Shown here in pieces: positions 1 through 11,085 of a stretch of DNA of 64,000 nt. The notes below the pieces were generated by a model that had not been told where the DNA came from, ran no database searches, and saw nothing but the letters and a program-made list of their open reading frames with translations. Numbering within the stretch: the first letter of the stretch is position 1; each line of letters starts with the position of its first letter. The stretch is from Gadus chalcogrammus. Its lineage: Eukaryota > Chordata > Actinopteri > Gadiformes > Gadidae. The DNA lies in assembly GCF_026213295.1 (NCBI RefSeq), contig NC_079418.1, positions 3,533,887 through 3,597,886 on the forward strand, in the 5' to 3' direction. Position numbers and translations under genes: made by a program.

Positions 1-722
1 GGACGCATCACGGGCGGGGATGAAGCGGCCTACAGGAGGGAGGTGGCCAGTCTGGCGTCATGGTGTGAGGACAATAACCTCACCCTCAACAAGGACAAGA
101 CCAAAGAGATGATAGTGGACTTGAGGAAGAAAAGGAGTCCTCATCGGCCACTGTTCATCGGGGAGCTTGAAGTAGAGAGGGTGAGCAGCTTCAAGTACCT
201 CGGCGTCCACATCAGCGACGACCTCACTTGGACACTCAACACCACACAGCTGGTTAAGAAATCCCAACAGCGGCTGTACTTCCTGAGCAGGCTGAGGAAG
301 TTTGGCATGTCGCCTGAGATCCTCAGAAACTTCTACAGCTGCATTGTTGAGAGCATCTTGACCGGCTGTATCACCGTCTGGTACGGCAGCACTTCCGCTT
401 TGGACCGCAGACGACTGCAGAGAGGATCCTAAGAACCCCACTGCCCTCTCTGCAGAGCATCTACCACTGCAGAGTCCACAGGAGAGCTGCCAACATACTC
501 AAGGACCCCACCCACCCCCAGCATGGACTGTTTTTTTGCACCATTCCGTTTTAATTAATTATTTGTTTATTTATTTAAACTTAAATGTATTATTTCTTCT
601 ATCTATCTTGTAAAAAATCTTGGCATTCAGTCTGTGGAAACAAAGGAAGAATTTCATTGCACAACTGAGAACGTCTCATTTATGCATATGACAATAAACA
701 CTTTGAATTTAATTTAATTGAA
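1..722 (+). mobile_element. L2/CR1-group LINE, 3' end
   Basis: Truncated non-LTR retrotransposon running off the left edge. Positions 43-432 encode the C-terminal part of a reverse transcriptase (WCEDNNLTLN, KYLGVHIS and SCIVESILTGCITVWYG are hallmarks of fish L2/CR1 polymerases). The frame stops at 432, but a second frame at about 439-550 continues the usual C-terminus (LPSLQSIYHCRVHRRAANIL), so a deletion or frameshift lies near 425-440. The 3' UTR ends with the L2-like tail TGACAATAAACACTTTGAAT near 690-710. It lies immediately before the splice acceptor of the next gene, so it probably inserted in that gene's first intron. The element is dead. Confidence 0.85.
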
Positions 723-767
723 CACTCAATGGTAATAATTAGTGTTTTTTTTTCATTTTATTTTGCA

Positions 768-1931
768 GACGAGCAGACAGGGAGCCAGACAAAAATTCGA
801 GGGTGTGTGGCTGCCATTTTCTGAATGGCAAAGAAAACAGCCCATGTCATTTCGAGTGGTCCAAGACAACATCCAGCCATCCAACCCAACCAACTAAACA
901 GTCCCTTGACCACACATACTGCACGGTGGGAGGACAAGATACTGCAGTGGATCCCAACGGAGGAGCGATGGAGGAGCCAGAGGACGTCGTGCACCAAGAG
1001 TCCTGTCCAGTCAACAGAAAGGATGAAGGAGCCATCTACTCTCCTGCAAGACTCAGTGATGAAGTCATCCGGATGGAGACTGGCCTACCCGATAAGGCCA
1101 TGTTCAGTAGGGTGGTGGGGCTGGTGCAGCGCTTGGAGGGCTCCATCGTCTACGCAGCTGGCTGGAGGGTTGAAGGAATGACGATGGAGTCCCAGGTGTT
1201 CATGGCGCTCATGAAGGTTCGCCAGAACTGCACTCACCTGCACCTGACGTTCTCCTGCAGCACTGCAACAGTAGCAAATGTGGTGAACACTTTCATTCAT
1301 TTGCTGCATAGGCTACTGTTCAACACTATGATGGCAGCTGTGCCCAGTCGCCAAAAGAACAGGGAGAGCATGCCTGCATCCTTTCTGCCCTCTGCCAGCA
1401 ACTGCAGGATTGTTATAGACTGCACAGACATTGAGGTTGCTGCTCCAAAGGAGATGGACAAGGCCTAAATGGTCTATTCGGCCTACAGGGGGATGCACTC
1501 CTTTAAAGTGCTAATTGGTGTCGCCCCTAATGGGGTGATAACATACTGCAGCTCCTTGTTCCCAGGCTCGGTTTCTGACAAGGCCATTACAATGCAGTCA
1601 GGCCTACTTGAGCACCTGGAGGCTGGTGATATGGTCCTGGCAGACAAGGGGTTCTTGATATCTGACATTGTGCAGATGGTGTCTCTGTAAATATCCCTCC
1701 CTTTCTGAATAATGGAAAATTGTGAGGTGAGGTGAGGGCAACCAGGGAAGTGGCACGTAATCCCATCCATGTTGAAAGGGCCAATAATTGCATAAAGGAT
1801 TTTAGAATCCTCCAAATGATCCCCTCCCACCTAAGGAGTTCCGCCAACGTGCTTGTACAGCTGTGCTGCGTGTTGGTCAACCTTCAAAATCCCTTAATTA
1901 AGGAAATCAGCAGCACCCTTTCTGTTAACTA
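768..1931 (+). pseudogene. THAP-DDE4 transposase of ISL2EU element
   Basis: The exon begins after a pyrimidine-rich acceptor (TTTTGCAG, ending at 767) and opens with the end of a THAP zinc finger (RVCGCHFLNGKE; the C and HF residues are the last metal ligands and core). A linker follows, then a helix-turn-helix-like region (about 1190-1330) and a DDE_Tnp_4-type catalytic fold. Candidate acidic residues are D in IDCTDIEV (about 1420), D in FPGSVSDK (about 1578) and E in HVERANNCIK (about 1772). An in-frame TAA at 1466-1468 splits the catalytic domain, and the frame shifts again near 1688; the C-terminus is read at 1732-1931. Expected role: cut-and-paste transposition in the nucleus. The first THAP exon is absent, so the copy is inactive. 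Confidence 0.85.
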
Positions 1932-2499
1932 ATTGATTAGTAGCATGAAAGGCTCTCAGTGAGCTCGTTTATTTCCTTTGGAGCCAGGTGTGTCACCTGC
2001 CGCTATTCTGAATGTAATTAGTGTACACGGACCATGTGGGGTGTTGCACCGAGTGAATCAGAATGTTACGATAAAGAAGGACGTGTTTACACTAATTACA
2101 TTCAGAATAGCAGCAGGTTCAAACATGCCTGGCTCCACAGGAAACAAACAAGCCCATCGAGAGCCTTTGGCGCAACTATTCAATTGGTAACATTCCCCTC
2201 CCCCTGCAAATAAATGTTTTTTTATGACAAACAAATGTACTCTGACAGAATTGCTAACTCACACCTAGTAACTTTATGTTACATTTAGTTGGTATAACGT
2301 AATGTAAACGTTAATAACTCTTTCAAAGTTTTTCCACATATTCCAAAATATTTTAGTTTACGACACCTAGTTTTTCCCTGGATCATTGGCTTCCCTGATT
2401 ACAGGTACTGACAGGAAACGCGATGTGAACGCTGATCCACATTCTCCCAAAATAACTGATTGAATATAAAAACAACTATTTACATATTATTTACAGATT

Positions 2500-3924
2500 C
2501 AGTCCTCTCTACTGATCAATACTGGGAGGATGTGCTGCTGGTAGAACTCCTCCAGAACGACGAGGTGTTGTCCCCACGCAGGGTCTTTGGGGATTGGGAT
2601 GACCAATGCCTCCTTCGGGGTCCACACCACAAAGTAGGACAGGTCCCGATCAGTTAGGTGGAGCTGACCTTGGACCTGGTGCCAGTACGCATGGGTTTTC
2701 TTGAGGGCATAACCCTGCCCCTCCACAAACAGACAAAAAGATGGGACCTCGACAGCCTCAGCGATGGTGGAGTTGCGCTGGGCACTTCACCTCAAGCAGG
2801 GCTGATGGTCCAACAAAACCGTCAGGTGACGCTCCCAGGATGCCTGATTTGCTCACAGAGAGTCCACAGTCAAGCACCTCCACCTGACATGCCTGTTGAA
2901 AGGCTTTACCCCCTCTTGCTCATTCATAACCACCCAGTTCACAGAGAGCACACCATCCAAATTCTGTCCCCCAAGCAGCCTCTTCATGAGGGATGCACAG
3001 GTAGAAGCAGACCGCCGTGAAAGAACAGCTCCAAAATTGCTCACTGTTAATCGTCCCTGTCTGTGCCGCTGCCATTGAGGATTTGTCCGTTGCCCCACGG
3101 TGGCTGTCTGGGTGGCCAGACGTTGCTCCTCAGTGAGCTCCAATGCAGCAAGGAGACTCTCTAGCCCCTGACCTTTGAACTCCCTCACCAGCTCAGGCAC
3201 AGTGGGAAGAGCCTGATGCTGGGGCTGGGGCTCTGGTGACAACAGCCATGCCATCCCGCATCGGCGTACCCTGGAGCACTGACCTGAACCAGGCCACATC
3301 CTCCATGCTGATATCTCTGGCCAGAGGATTGTAGGTGTCCTCCACCTGGGGGTACAGCTCCGAAACCGGCAGTGTGACTTTGGGGCTGGAAGTCTTCTTC
3401 CACTGACACTCAACGTCGGTCACGCTGAGCTCCCGCATTGCAAAAATAGCAATTGTTGCTGCATGGCTGCATTTAAAACCCCCCAATGGGCATTCACAAG
3501 AGGACCTCAAAATGCTGCCATTGTCACGCAGGGAGATCTTTTAAAACAACACGATTGGCTATATTTACTCTTGGTGCATACAATCTTATCTAGCTTAATT
3601 TACACTACACTACAGCACTTGCAATTCGCTAGCTAGCAGGCTACTTAGCTAATGGAGTCCTAGCACTTTGAGATTATTTTTATGAAAAGTGCTTTACAAA
3701 TAAAATGTATTATTATTATTATTATTATTACTCACCGATGCCTTGTAACGCCGCTCCCTGCGACTGGCGTGGAAAAGACCAACAATCTCCCCATCGGCAT
3801 AACTAAAACTCTCCACATGCCCCGACTTATAGTGGTTTTCACCTCTTTCTATGCTTTTATCCTCGCCTTGAAAAAAAGTGGTGAGGTGGAGCAGAGAGAT
3901 CGCCATCTCTGTGCCGAGTTCCAA
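2500..3924 (-). pseudogene. SWIM-finger YqaJ-like nuclease of ISL2EU element
   Basis: Spliced - strand gene. Exon 1 (3924 to about 3733) encodes an N-terminal region rich in FFQGEDKS and HYKSGHVESF motifs. The next exon begins near 3541 and carries a SWIM zinc finger, CECPLGGFKCSHA (CxCx6CxH). Further on, GRLTVSNFGAVLSRR and MKRLLGG open a YqaJ/lambda-exonuclease-like fold. The catalytic acidic residues are visible in GASPDGF (about 2790-2770) and LLEVKCP (E-x-K, about 2750-2735). The C-terminal ALKKTHAYWHQVQGQLHL also fits YqaJ. Frameshifts near 3225 and 2840 break the gene. YqaJ-type nucleases process DNA ends; in ISL2EU the role in transposition is not settled. Confidence 0.8.
3655..3733 (+). 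mobile_element. LINE/SINE 3' tail with (TTA)n
   Basis: Short tail of the form GAAAAGTGCTTTACAAATAAAATGTATTATTATT..., typical of fish non-LTR retroelement 3' ends finishing in a TTA microsatellite. It abuts the splice donor side of nuclease exon 1 and is read in frame as poly-Asn on the other strand, which is an artefact. Confidence 0.6.
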
Positions 3925-3960
3925 GTACGGGTGTGGTGACGTAAATCATGTGCGTCGAGA

Positions 3961-4650
3961 GCAGCGAAGAGCTGTAGTTCATAAAGCGGCCTCACATAAA
4001 ACCTAAAATTATCAAACTTCTTTACGAAGATTTTGTTTTCTTTGCATGAAAAATTATCATTTAAATCCACAAACAATGTGTAATCCAGGGCATATAAAGA
4101 CTGGGACCAGAAAATTATTGTTTTCTCTCCATTGACACCCATTCATATTTTTCAATCTCATAGGTCCCATGAGCTCTACCGGAAGGGGCGTGACTTCGCC
4201 ACTCTATACCTATATACCGCAACCTATGAGACTTAAAAATATCATACTATAAAATGCTAACGTTTTTATCAAAGCGTTACAGCAGTAGCAGTGGCATTTG
4301 AAAGGTGAACCCACTACCTCTGAATCTAAATTGAGAACCTAGCATGTAGGTTCTCTTCCCATCCCAGCAGATGTAGCAATAATCCATCTGTTGTCCTTAA
4401 CCAAAGAGATGTAAAAAGAAAAATGTCAATATTAAAATTTGCATGTTCAATATCACTTCTGTGTTAACCGTATCTCATAATATCAATCCTTTCATTATTC
4501 TACCCGATTTCCTACGCTAACTATTTAAATTGGATGACCTAATCTTCATTTATTCTACCGATTGCTCGCATTTGATATTGTCCACACTTTAATTCACTCC
4601 TATGTACCCAACACGTCCCTCTGTGTTGTCCTTATTCGCTCTATCTATTG
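3961..4650. other. No recognisable gene
   Basis: AT-rich stretch between the ISL2EU remnant and a short tandem repeat. I see no coding region with family similarity and no clear repeat termini. Confidence 0.5.
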
Positions 4651-4651
4651 C

Positions 4652-4806
4652 CTACCACATCAAACCTGCATACGACTTATTCTCTGCACAACATCCTATT
4701 GCGCTACCTTATGCATACTACATCAAACGTGCATACGACTTATTCTCTGCACAACATCCTATTGCGCTCCCTTTTGCATACCACATCAAACGTGCAGACG
4801 ACTTAG
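4652..4806 (+). repeat. 63-bp tandem repeat, about 2.4 copies
   Basis: The motif CATCAAAC starts at 4658, 4721 and 4784, exactly 63 bp apart. The repeat stays open in two frames because 63 is a multiple of three; no protein is implied. Confidence 0.85.
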
Positions 4807-5102
4807 TAAAGTAAAGTAAAACCCAGTTTTATCTTTACGTATTTATAGCTGTACATGTCCCGGACATGTTCATTACTGTTTCCAACACAGTTATTTTTAG
4901 CTATGCAAGTCCCTGACCTGACTATACCATTTACATAAACAGTATTTATTATTATATTGATCTAGTTTTTTGTTGGTCAACATCAAATTGATACATTATT
5001 TCAACTTTCTAATCCTGACTGGCCTGAATTCTCACCGTATAATCCCGTAATTGCCCACTCTCCCGGAGCACCCCCAAGAGCTCCGACGTCACCTCTCCAG
5101 AA
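4807..5102. other. No recognisable gene; hAT flank
   Basis: AT-rich sequence turning GC-rich just before the hAT insertion site. No feature is supported apart from the TSD at its right edge. Confidence 0.5.
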
Positions 5103-6218
5103 CCCGCAGGCAGACGCGGAGCTTGTGAACAGGCAAGGCAGGCAACTGCTTGGGGCCCCGAGCCGCCAGGGGGCCCCCCCAACGGCCGACAAAATGAATG
5201 ACTCATAAGTGACTGCAGCTTCCTCAGGATAAGTAGAGACAACTCTCTCAACGACAAGTTGAGACAACCCCCTTATACGGGGCCCCCTTGACTGCCCCGC
5301 CCCCTAGTTGTCATTCCCATCATCAATCTGTGTCACTCACAATTCGTTACATTTCTTCTTGAATATTCAACTGTAATGAATAAACTAAATAACTAAACTA
5401 AAGAAGATATCCTTCTGGAAACTAAAAAAGAAAGGGAAAAAAAGAATATGAAGAACAAAGACTGCAAGGCAGTGGTAAGTAGAGCAAGATTATTAATGAG
5501 CCAAGTATAACAGTAAATTACGAAATACTGTTATTTAGTCTAGCTAGTTTAACTGAGCCCGCACGAAATGACTCAGTCACGGCCCGCTCACTTGTTTAGT
5601 AAAATTGTATAATTTTTCAGGATCAGTCAGGGTCCGACATAATCGAGTAGTTGCTTAGCGTCTTTTTTATAGTTTAACTAATGGAGCAAACAGGACGGAC
5701 GTAATCGTCAAATCCTGCCGGTGGGCAAGTTTTAGTTACACCACCCCTTCCCCCCAACATGCTGGGTCAATTTTCGGCATCATAAGGTTGAGTGATATAG
5801 TCATGTCATACACCGTTTGAAAGCTTAGAATCTCAGGAATGTCATCGAATATCAACCATTTGTTGGAATAAATATGTTTAGCGAATATAGATCAAATATA
5901 TCCTAGTGTCTCAGGTCAAAATAGCCCCCTCCCCCTCCCTTGGCACATTCTTACTTTATCGTCGTTGTGGATATCCTTAGCAATGAGTTGATACTTCATG
6001 TTGGGTCTAGATATGTTTATAAGAGTCCACAAAAATTGAATATCAATATTACTTTAGTCTAATTACATTGTGTATATGCACAAGCCATCTTATACAAAGC
6101 AGCCAAAAATAGAAAACCGAAACGCGTTCTGTGCTCTAGTGCTGTGCTCTAGTGGTTGAATGAATGTTGTGTATAGAGCCTAACCTTAAACATGTTTTAG
6201 TATCATTTAGCCTACTAT

Positions 6219-7813
6219 AATAATAATAATAATAATAATTTTATTTAAAGGGCGCCTTTCAAGACACTCAAGGTCACCTTACAGAGCATAAAGTTATAAG
6301 ACAGAGGTTAAACATGAAGAATTAATAACACTCAAAAGACGACTAAAGTGAAGGGGGGGACCTCACTAACCACCACCAATATGTAGCACCCACTTGGGTG
6401 ATGCACGGCGACCAATCGACGCCCGAACGCTCACTACACACCAGCTTGAGGTGGAGAGTTAGGGATGAGGTGGAGAGTGAGGGAAAAGAACATTTAAACT
6501 ATCGACAAATTCCCAGTAACAATCCGTCCAAGAAACATAGAAGACAGTGTGGGGAGACAGGACGGAGAGACTGTCAGGCGCTTGTTCACGGAGAATCATG
6601 CGGCCCGCGTTATATAAGAAAGTTTCAAAGCTAAGACAAGAGGGAACGAGGGGGAAAAAAAAAAAATTGTCAATACCCCAAACTATGCTCCTGTAAGGGG
6701 GGCACAGTGTAGGGATTAGCAAAAAAAAAAAAAAAAAACACCTCAACACATAAGCATCACATCAAAACATCACAAACGCATATGGGAGGGGGGAAGGGGC
6801 AGGGGAGGGGGGAGGGAGTCCAGTAGGCGGTGAGTCCAGGGGGGGTGTGTGTGTACTCAGTCTTGTGTGCGTGTGTGTGTGGGCTCAGGGACTCCATCTC
6901 CAATGGACCCAACAGAGTCTCTCCGATAGCTGGTGACGTGGGCCGTGGAGACGACCTCGAAGAGTTCCGACCAGAGATAAAGTTCACAGGAGGTGGGGGG
7001 AGGACTTTGTGGGGGGAAGGGTGGCAGGGCATCCGTCTGCATAACAACCAGGGAGAGGAGAGATATCAGCCTTCCAAGGCCAAAGTGGGGGAGCCGAAAG
7101 AAGATAACGATTGCTTTGGGTCAGGCCGACTCTGCAATTTTTGCCAACCTTAGAGTCTCGCTGGTACTCTCTGTAGTCTTCCATTTCCAGAATCCAAAAA
7201 CCAAAAAGCCAAAATAGCCGAAAAATTCGTGGTCCGTTTAAACCCGGTCCAACTTCACCACAATGGTATCTAATTTGCGATTTAGTTCGCGATTTAGCTC
7301 GCCCGACGCATGAGTCTGTGAGTCGGCCATCCGGCACAATCCAGCAATGTTGGATTGCAATCCAATAATGACGGGCAGCTTTTCAAAAGCCGGATATGCT
7401 GCCATCACCTTACTAACTTTGAGATAGAACAGGAACCCGCAACCTCCGAACAGCAGGAATCCTGCTATCATCATCCCAATTATGTAGACGTCTTCAACAT
7501 CCTCGACGGAAAGTATGGCGAGACACAGGGGCCTCCACTCCTTCCAGGAGTCCAGCATGTATCCCGCTGCGAACGTTCCGTCAGGGCAGGCGGGCTCTCC
7601 TTGGCCCTGTTTTCTCGTCGAGAAAATTTGATCAATAGCGTTGAGAGACCAGCCGATCAAATCCATAATTTAGGTTTCGGGTGGAATGCAGAGAAGAGGC
7701 AGCACAGAGACAGAGACAGAGACAGAGACAGAGAGCAGGGGAGAGATAAGGGCCGGGAGCGGCAGAGGGAGCAGAGAGAGATGCGACCGCCTTCGTTGGA
7801 GGCAGAGTAAGAG
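6219..7813 (-). mobile_element. 1.6-kb reverse-strand retroelement with small ORF
   Basis: On the - strand this unit runs from a CTCTGT-rich 5' region (about 7800-7700), through a 142-codon ORF, to a 3' end reading GGCGCCCTTTAAATAAAAT followed by (TTA)n at 6219-6237. TACTAT flanks it at 6213-6218 and 7814-7819, a likely TSD. Supporting this, the hAT sequence either side resembles an uninterrupted copy at 8404-8515 (TGTGCTCTAGTG...TAGCCTAC...TATAACTTT), which lacks the insert. There is no reverse transcriptase, so it is nonautonomous or 5'-truncated. Two long A runs (6655-6666, 6721-6738) lie in its 3' part. Confidence 0.65.
7238..7666 (-). CDS. 142-aa single-pass membrane protein ORF, unrecognised
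   Basis: ORF inside the reverse-strand retroelement, starting ATGGATTTGATCGG and ending TAA. The first 55 residues are hydrophilic to amphipathic and contain two Cys and three Trp. Residues about 60-84 form a hydrophobic segment with small residues (VYIIGMMIAGFLLFGGCGFL), a likely transmembrane helix. The C-terminal 40 residues (GELNRELNRKLDTIVVKLD) have coiled-coil-like heptads. There is no signal peptide. I do not recognise a characterised family. The ORF is intact, unlike nearly everything around it, and sits just upstream of a LINE-like 3' UTR. It could be a transposon-borne accessory protein, a captured host exon, or chance, although the ordered domains argue against chance. Confidence 0.5.
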   Translation of the reverse strand: MDLIGWSLNAIDQIFSTRKQGQGEPACPDGTFAAGYMLDSWKEWRPLCLAILSVEDVEDVYIIGMMIAGFLLFGGCGFLFYLKVSKVMAAYPAFEKLPVIIGLQSNIAGLCRMADSQTHASGELNRELNRKLDTIVVKLDRV

Positions 7814-7903
7814 TACTATGCTTGTTTAGTATTATACTAAACGATATAACTTTCATTACTTTCCTCAAGTTTCTGACAGCAACAAAAGAGAAGAATAAGC
7901 CCC

Positions 7904-8387
7904 CTCCAAATGCTGATAATTACAACTGTAAGTTCAGTATTCCACTTTATTGATAAAATGTAGATGCCCTCTCAAGATTATTTCTAACAAAATATTCCCT
8001 GTTCTTTTTTGTTAAAAGTTCCATTGACAACCAGTTCCAGCGAGGCAGAAACACCCGCTACCCCTTCTAGATCTTCCTCCAGCGAGAGAGAAATACCTGC
8101 CCATCCTGAAGATGACACATCAAACTCAAGCAGCAGTCCAAATGCTCATAATGACAACTGTAAGTTCAGTATTCCACTTTATTGATAAAATGTAGCATGC
8201 CCTCAAGATTATTTCTAACAAAATATTCCCTGTTCTTTTTTGTTAAAAGTTCCATTGACAACCACTTCCAGCGAGGCAGAAACACCCGCTGCCCCATCTA
8301 GATCTACCTCCAGCGAGAGAGAAATACCTGCCCATCCTGAAGATGGCGCATCACACTCAAGCAGCAGTCTCACCACCACGACAAAAG
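7904..8387 (+). repeat. 232-bp tandem duplication of a hAT exon/intron
   Basis: AACTGTAAGTTCAGTATTCC begins at 7924 and again at 8156, and the following intron and exon (TTCCATTGACAACCA...CCTGCCCATCCTGAAGATG) are repeated with few differences. The unit contains a splice acceptor (GTTAAAAG), an exon coding a Ser/Glu/Pro-rich segment (SSSEREIPAHPED) and a donor (GTAAGT), so it is a tandem exon duplication in the transposase N-terminus. Confidence 0.85.
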
Positions 8388-8756
8388 GTTTGATCACATC
8401 AGAAGATCTGTGCTCTAGTGATTGAATGTGGTTGAATGAATGTTGTGTGTATAGAGCCTAACCTTAAACATCATGTAGCCTACGAAACTATATAACTTTA
8501 ATAACTTTCCTCAGGGCTGTTTTTTTTTGTAACTCTTATTTATAGCATATTTACATGTGTACACAAAGTACAAACAACACAAAGAACATAGTGTGCACTA
8601 CACTATAGTTGAGCTTAGATAATTCCACATGTCCACGTCAAACAAGCTTTAAATGTCCACAGACGTTCAGAGTGAACACTTTATTGATCAAATATAACAT
8701 GCCCTCTCAAGATTATTTCTAACAATATATCTTCTGTTTTGCGTGTACACTTTTAG

Positions 8757-10099
8757 GGAAACATGACAATGCACTTACAAAGGGGGGATTTAGAAATCGG
8801 AAGAACCTAGCTACTCATTTGAAGGAACACGAGTATTCCAAGACACATATTAGCAACATGTCGAGTTGGCTTGATCTCCAGACGAGGCTGAAAACAAAAA
8901 CAGCCATTGATCAGATGAACCAGGACTTGATGCACCTTGAGATGCAGCACTGGAATGGTGTGATACACAGAGTGATTGCCATTATATGTCACTTGGCTGA
9001 AAGGAACCACTCTTTGAGAGGGCATACAAGTGTACTATTTGACCCAAATAATGGCAATTTCCTATCACAGGTAGAATTGATGGCAAAATTTGATCCAATT
9101 ATGAATGAACATTTGAGGAGGATTCAAAACAAAGAAACCAAGGTGCGCTACCTCAGCAGTCAAATTCAAAATGAAATAATCACGCTAATGGTGCGTTTCT
9201 ACCTGCCAGACATCATAGCAGCATTGTCTGCTCTTCAAACCCTCTCAGTACAGAAGAAGGACTCAGATACATTGTCCACAGCAACCAGTATAAAGGCTGA
9301 ACTCTTGACATGGTGTTTTGTACTGTGCACTGTTATCTGGTACAACGTGTTGTATCAAATCAACCATGTCAGCAAGATTTTGCAGAGCCCCAGTGTTTCT
9401 CTTGAAACACTTAAGAGAAACAAGCACAGTGAGGGTATATCTAGATAATTTCAGGGAAAGTGGACTTGCTTCCGCTCAAACTGATGCTAGAGAGATAGCA
9501 GAAACCCTCGAGATTGACAGGACATTCCCTGTAAGTAGACAGCGGAAAACAACCAGGCAGTTCCTATATGAGCGCAGAGAAGAAACGCAATCCACTCCAG
9601 ATGAGCACTTTAACAGAGTTTTTTCTGCCCCTAGTGGACACAGCTCTCAACAGCTTAAATGACAGATTTTCTAAACTGGAAGATGTTTATGGCCTTTATG
9701 GCTTTCTCTTCTCAAAAGAAAATATGTCAGAGACCATTCAGAGTGGCACACTTGCAGACAACTGTAAGAGACTGGAGAAAAAACAACACAACATAAATTC
9801 TGAGGATTTGGTTCTCGAGGTCAGGGCTGCTGTCTATGCCTTTCCTGATCATGTATCTTCCTCCCCAAGATAGAGATGCTTGATTACATTTACAAGGAAC
9901 ACCTCCTAGATATTTATGGAGACCTCAGCATTGCCCTTAGTCTGCTACTAACTCTTCCAGTCACGGTTGCCTCTGGAGAGAGAAGCTTCTCAGCTTTAAA
10001 ACTAATTAAAACGTATCTCAGGCCAACCTTTTCTCAAGAGACTTTCAGGACTGGCTATTATTTCTATAGAGCACAATGTGCAAAGGAATTTAGATTTTG
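8757..10099 (+). pseudogene. ZMYM1-like/DUF4371 hAT transposase
   Basis: The exon starts after acceptor TTTTAG (about 8757) with the TTF-type finger end (GFRNRKNLATHLKEHEYSKTH). It continues through a DUF4371-like region (GNFLSQVELMAKFDPIMNEH) to about 9190. A large internal deletion then joins directly to the late part (ALSALQTLSVQKKDSDTL, about 9220), removing most of the RNase H-like catalytic core. Frameshifts near 9305, 9640 and 9870 follow. The C-terminal hAT dimerisation domain is clear at 9876-10060 (LPVTVASGERSFSALKLIKTYLR). Expected function was hAT transposition; this copy cannot work. Confidence 0.85.
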
Positions 10100-10473
10100 A
10101 GGACTTAGTGGCAGCATTTGCCCTAGCAAAGGCTATTTTTAATTTGGTATTTGGTCGTTTCTAACTTGATGTGTCAGCTATAAAGGTTAGACATTTTTTT
10201 TGCTGGTCTGCCCCTCACAAAAATGTGGGGACATTTGTAAGAGCCCTATATGATTGCCGTCAGCCAAGCTGGAAATTAAAATTGTAATGGTATTGTGAAA
10301 CAATTGAAGTTATTTAAGATGTTATATATATATTTTTTAATAAAATGTTTTTGTACACAACACTGTTTGGGGCAGATTATTTATAACATAATGGTGATGA
10401 AAGTTGGTTGGAGGGGCCCCCTAGGAATTTTTGCCTAGGGCCCCCAGTCTCTTAAATCGCCACTGCCCGCAGG

Positions 10474-11085
10474 AACGATCAGTCAGTCGACGTGTGGCTC
10501 GGAGGCTCCCGAGGAGAGAGCCGCAATCCTACGCCTGACACCAAGTCTATGGGGGGAATTCTGAGGCAGGTCAATCAAAACTGTCTAAACTAGGTAGAAT
10601 AAAGAGTCATCCTAACTCACAACAATTATGCTCATCTGGGTATTAAAGGTATGGTGATATACAGTATAATAAACAAAACAAAAACTGAACCTAAAGGAAA
10701 AATTCCTTTTTTTTTTGTGTTATTGGTTGACACAAATGTTATCGTAGGCAATTATAAAAAAACAACTTCCTAATTATCCTTATTGTTTTATCTGAAGTAT
10801 GCTTTCAACATCCTCGCATGTATTCCACCAGGGGAGTAACCTCCATTATCTCGGTGGCCCTAACACACACGAGAGGACATGCACACATGGTATATTTATC
10901 CTCCATTCGTTTTTATTTTTACCTATTTTTTTTTCATTTTATCTTTTATCTTTGTATACATATTTGTAAGAAAAGTACGAACGAAGATGCATCACAACAT
11001 GCATCAACAAACAACAAAACAGGCATAGGGGAGAGCCGGTGTGGGTACCAGATGTGTTCGGCTGCCAGATCGGCTCGGGGGTCCT
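10474..11085. other. No recognisable gene
   Basis: AT-rich flank of the hAT element. The segment 11068-11092 (GGCTGCCAGATCGGCTCGGG...) recurs inverted near 33,493-33,517, so its right end is part of a dispersed repeat. Confidence 0.45.

Larger units (their letters stand above)
730..3960. mobile_element. ISL2EU-type DNA transposon (decayed)
   Basis: Two convergent genes define this element: a THAP plus DDE transposase on + (about 768-1931) and a SWIM-finger/YqaJ nuclease on - (3924-2500). That two-gene layout is what is known for ISL2EU elements, relatives of PIF/Harbinger in animals. The left part, including the first THAP exon, is missing or displaced by the L2 fragment. I could not fix the terminal inverted repeats, so the outer limits are approximate. 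Both genes carry stops or frameshifts. Confidence 0.75.
5111..10465 (+). mobile_element. hAT transposon with exact 8-bp TSD
   Basis: CCCGCAGG at 5103-5110 is repeated at 10466-10473, directly abutting ends that start CAGACGCGGAG (left) and, on the reverse strand, CAGTGGCGATT (right). An 8-bp TSD and CAG-type ends are diagnostic of hAT. Subterminal GGGGCCC-rich motifs occur at both ends (about 5150-5180 and 10415-10445). The internal transposase exons are those of a ZMYM1-like/DUF4371 hAT. A 1.6-kb retroelement has inserted at about 6219-7813. Confidence 0.9.

Noticed and set aside
4562..4819. Cys/Tyr-rich short protein repeated in 21-residue units
   Set aside because: Open only because a 63-bp tandem repeat keeps frame; no start context or homology.
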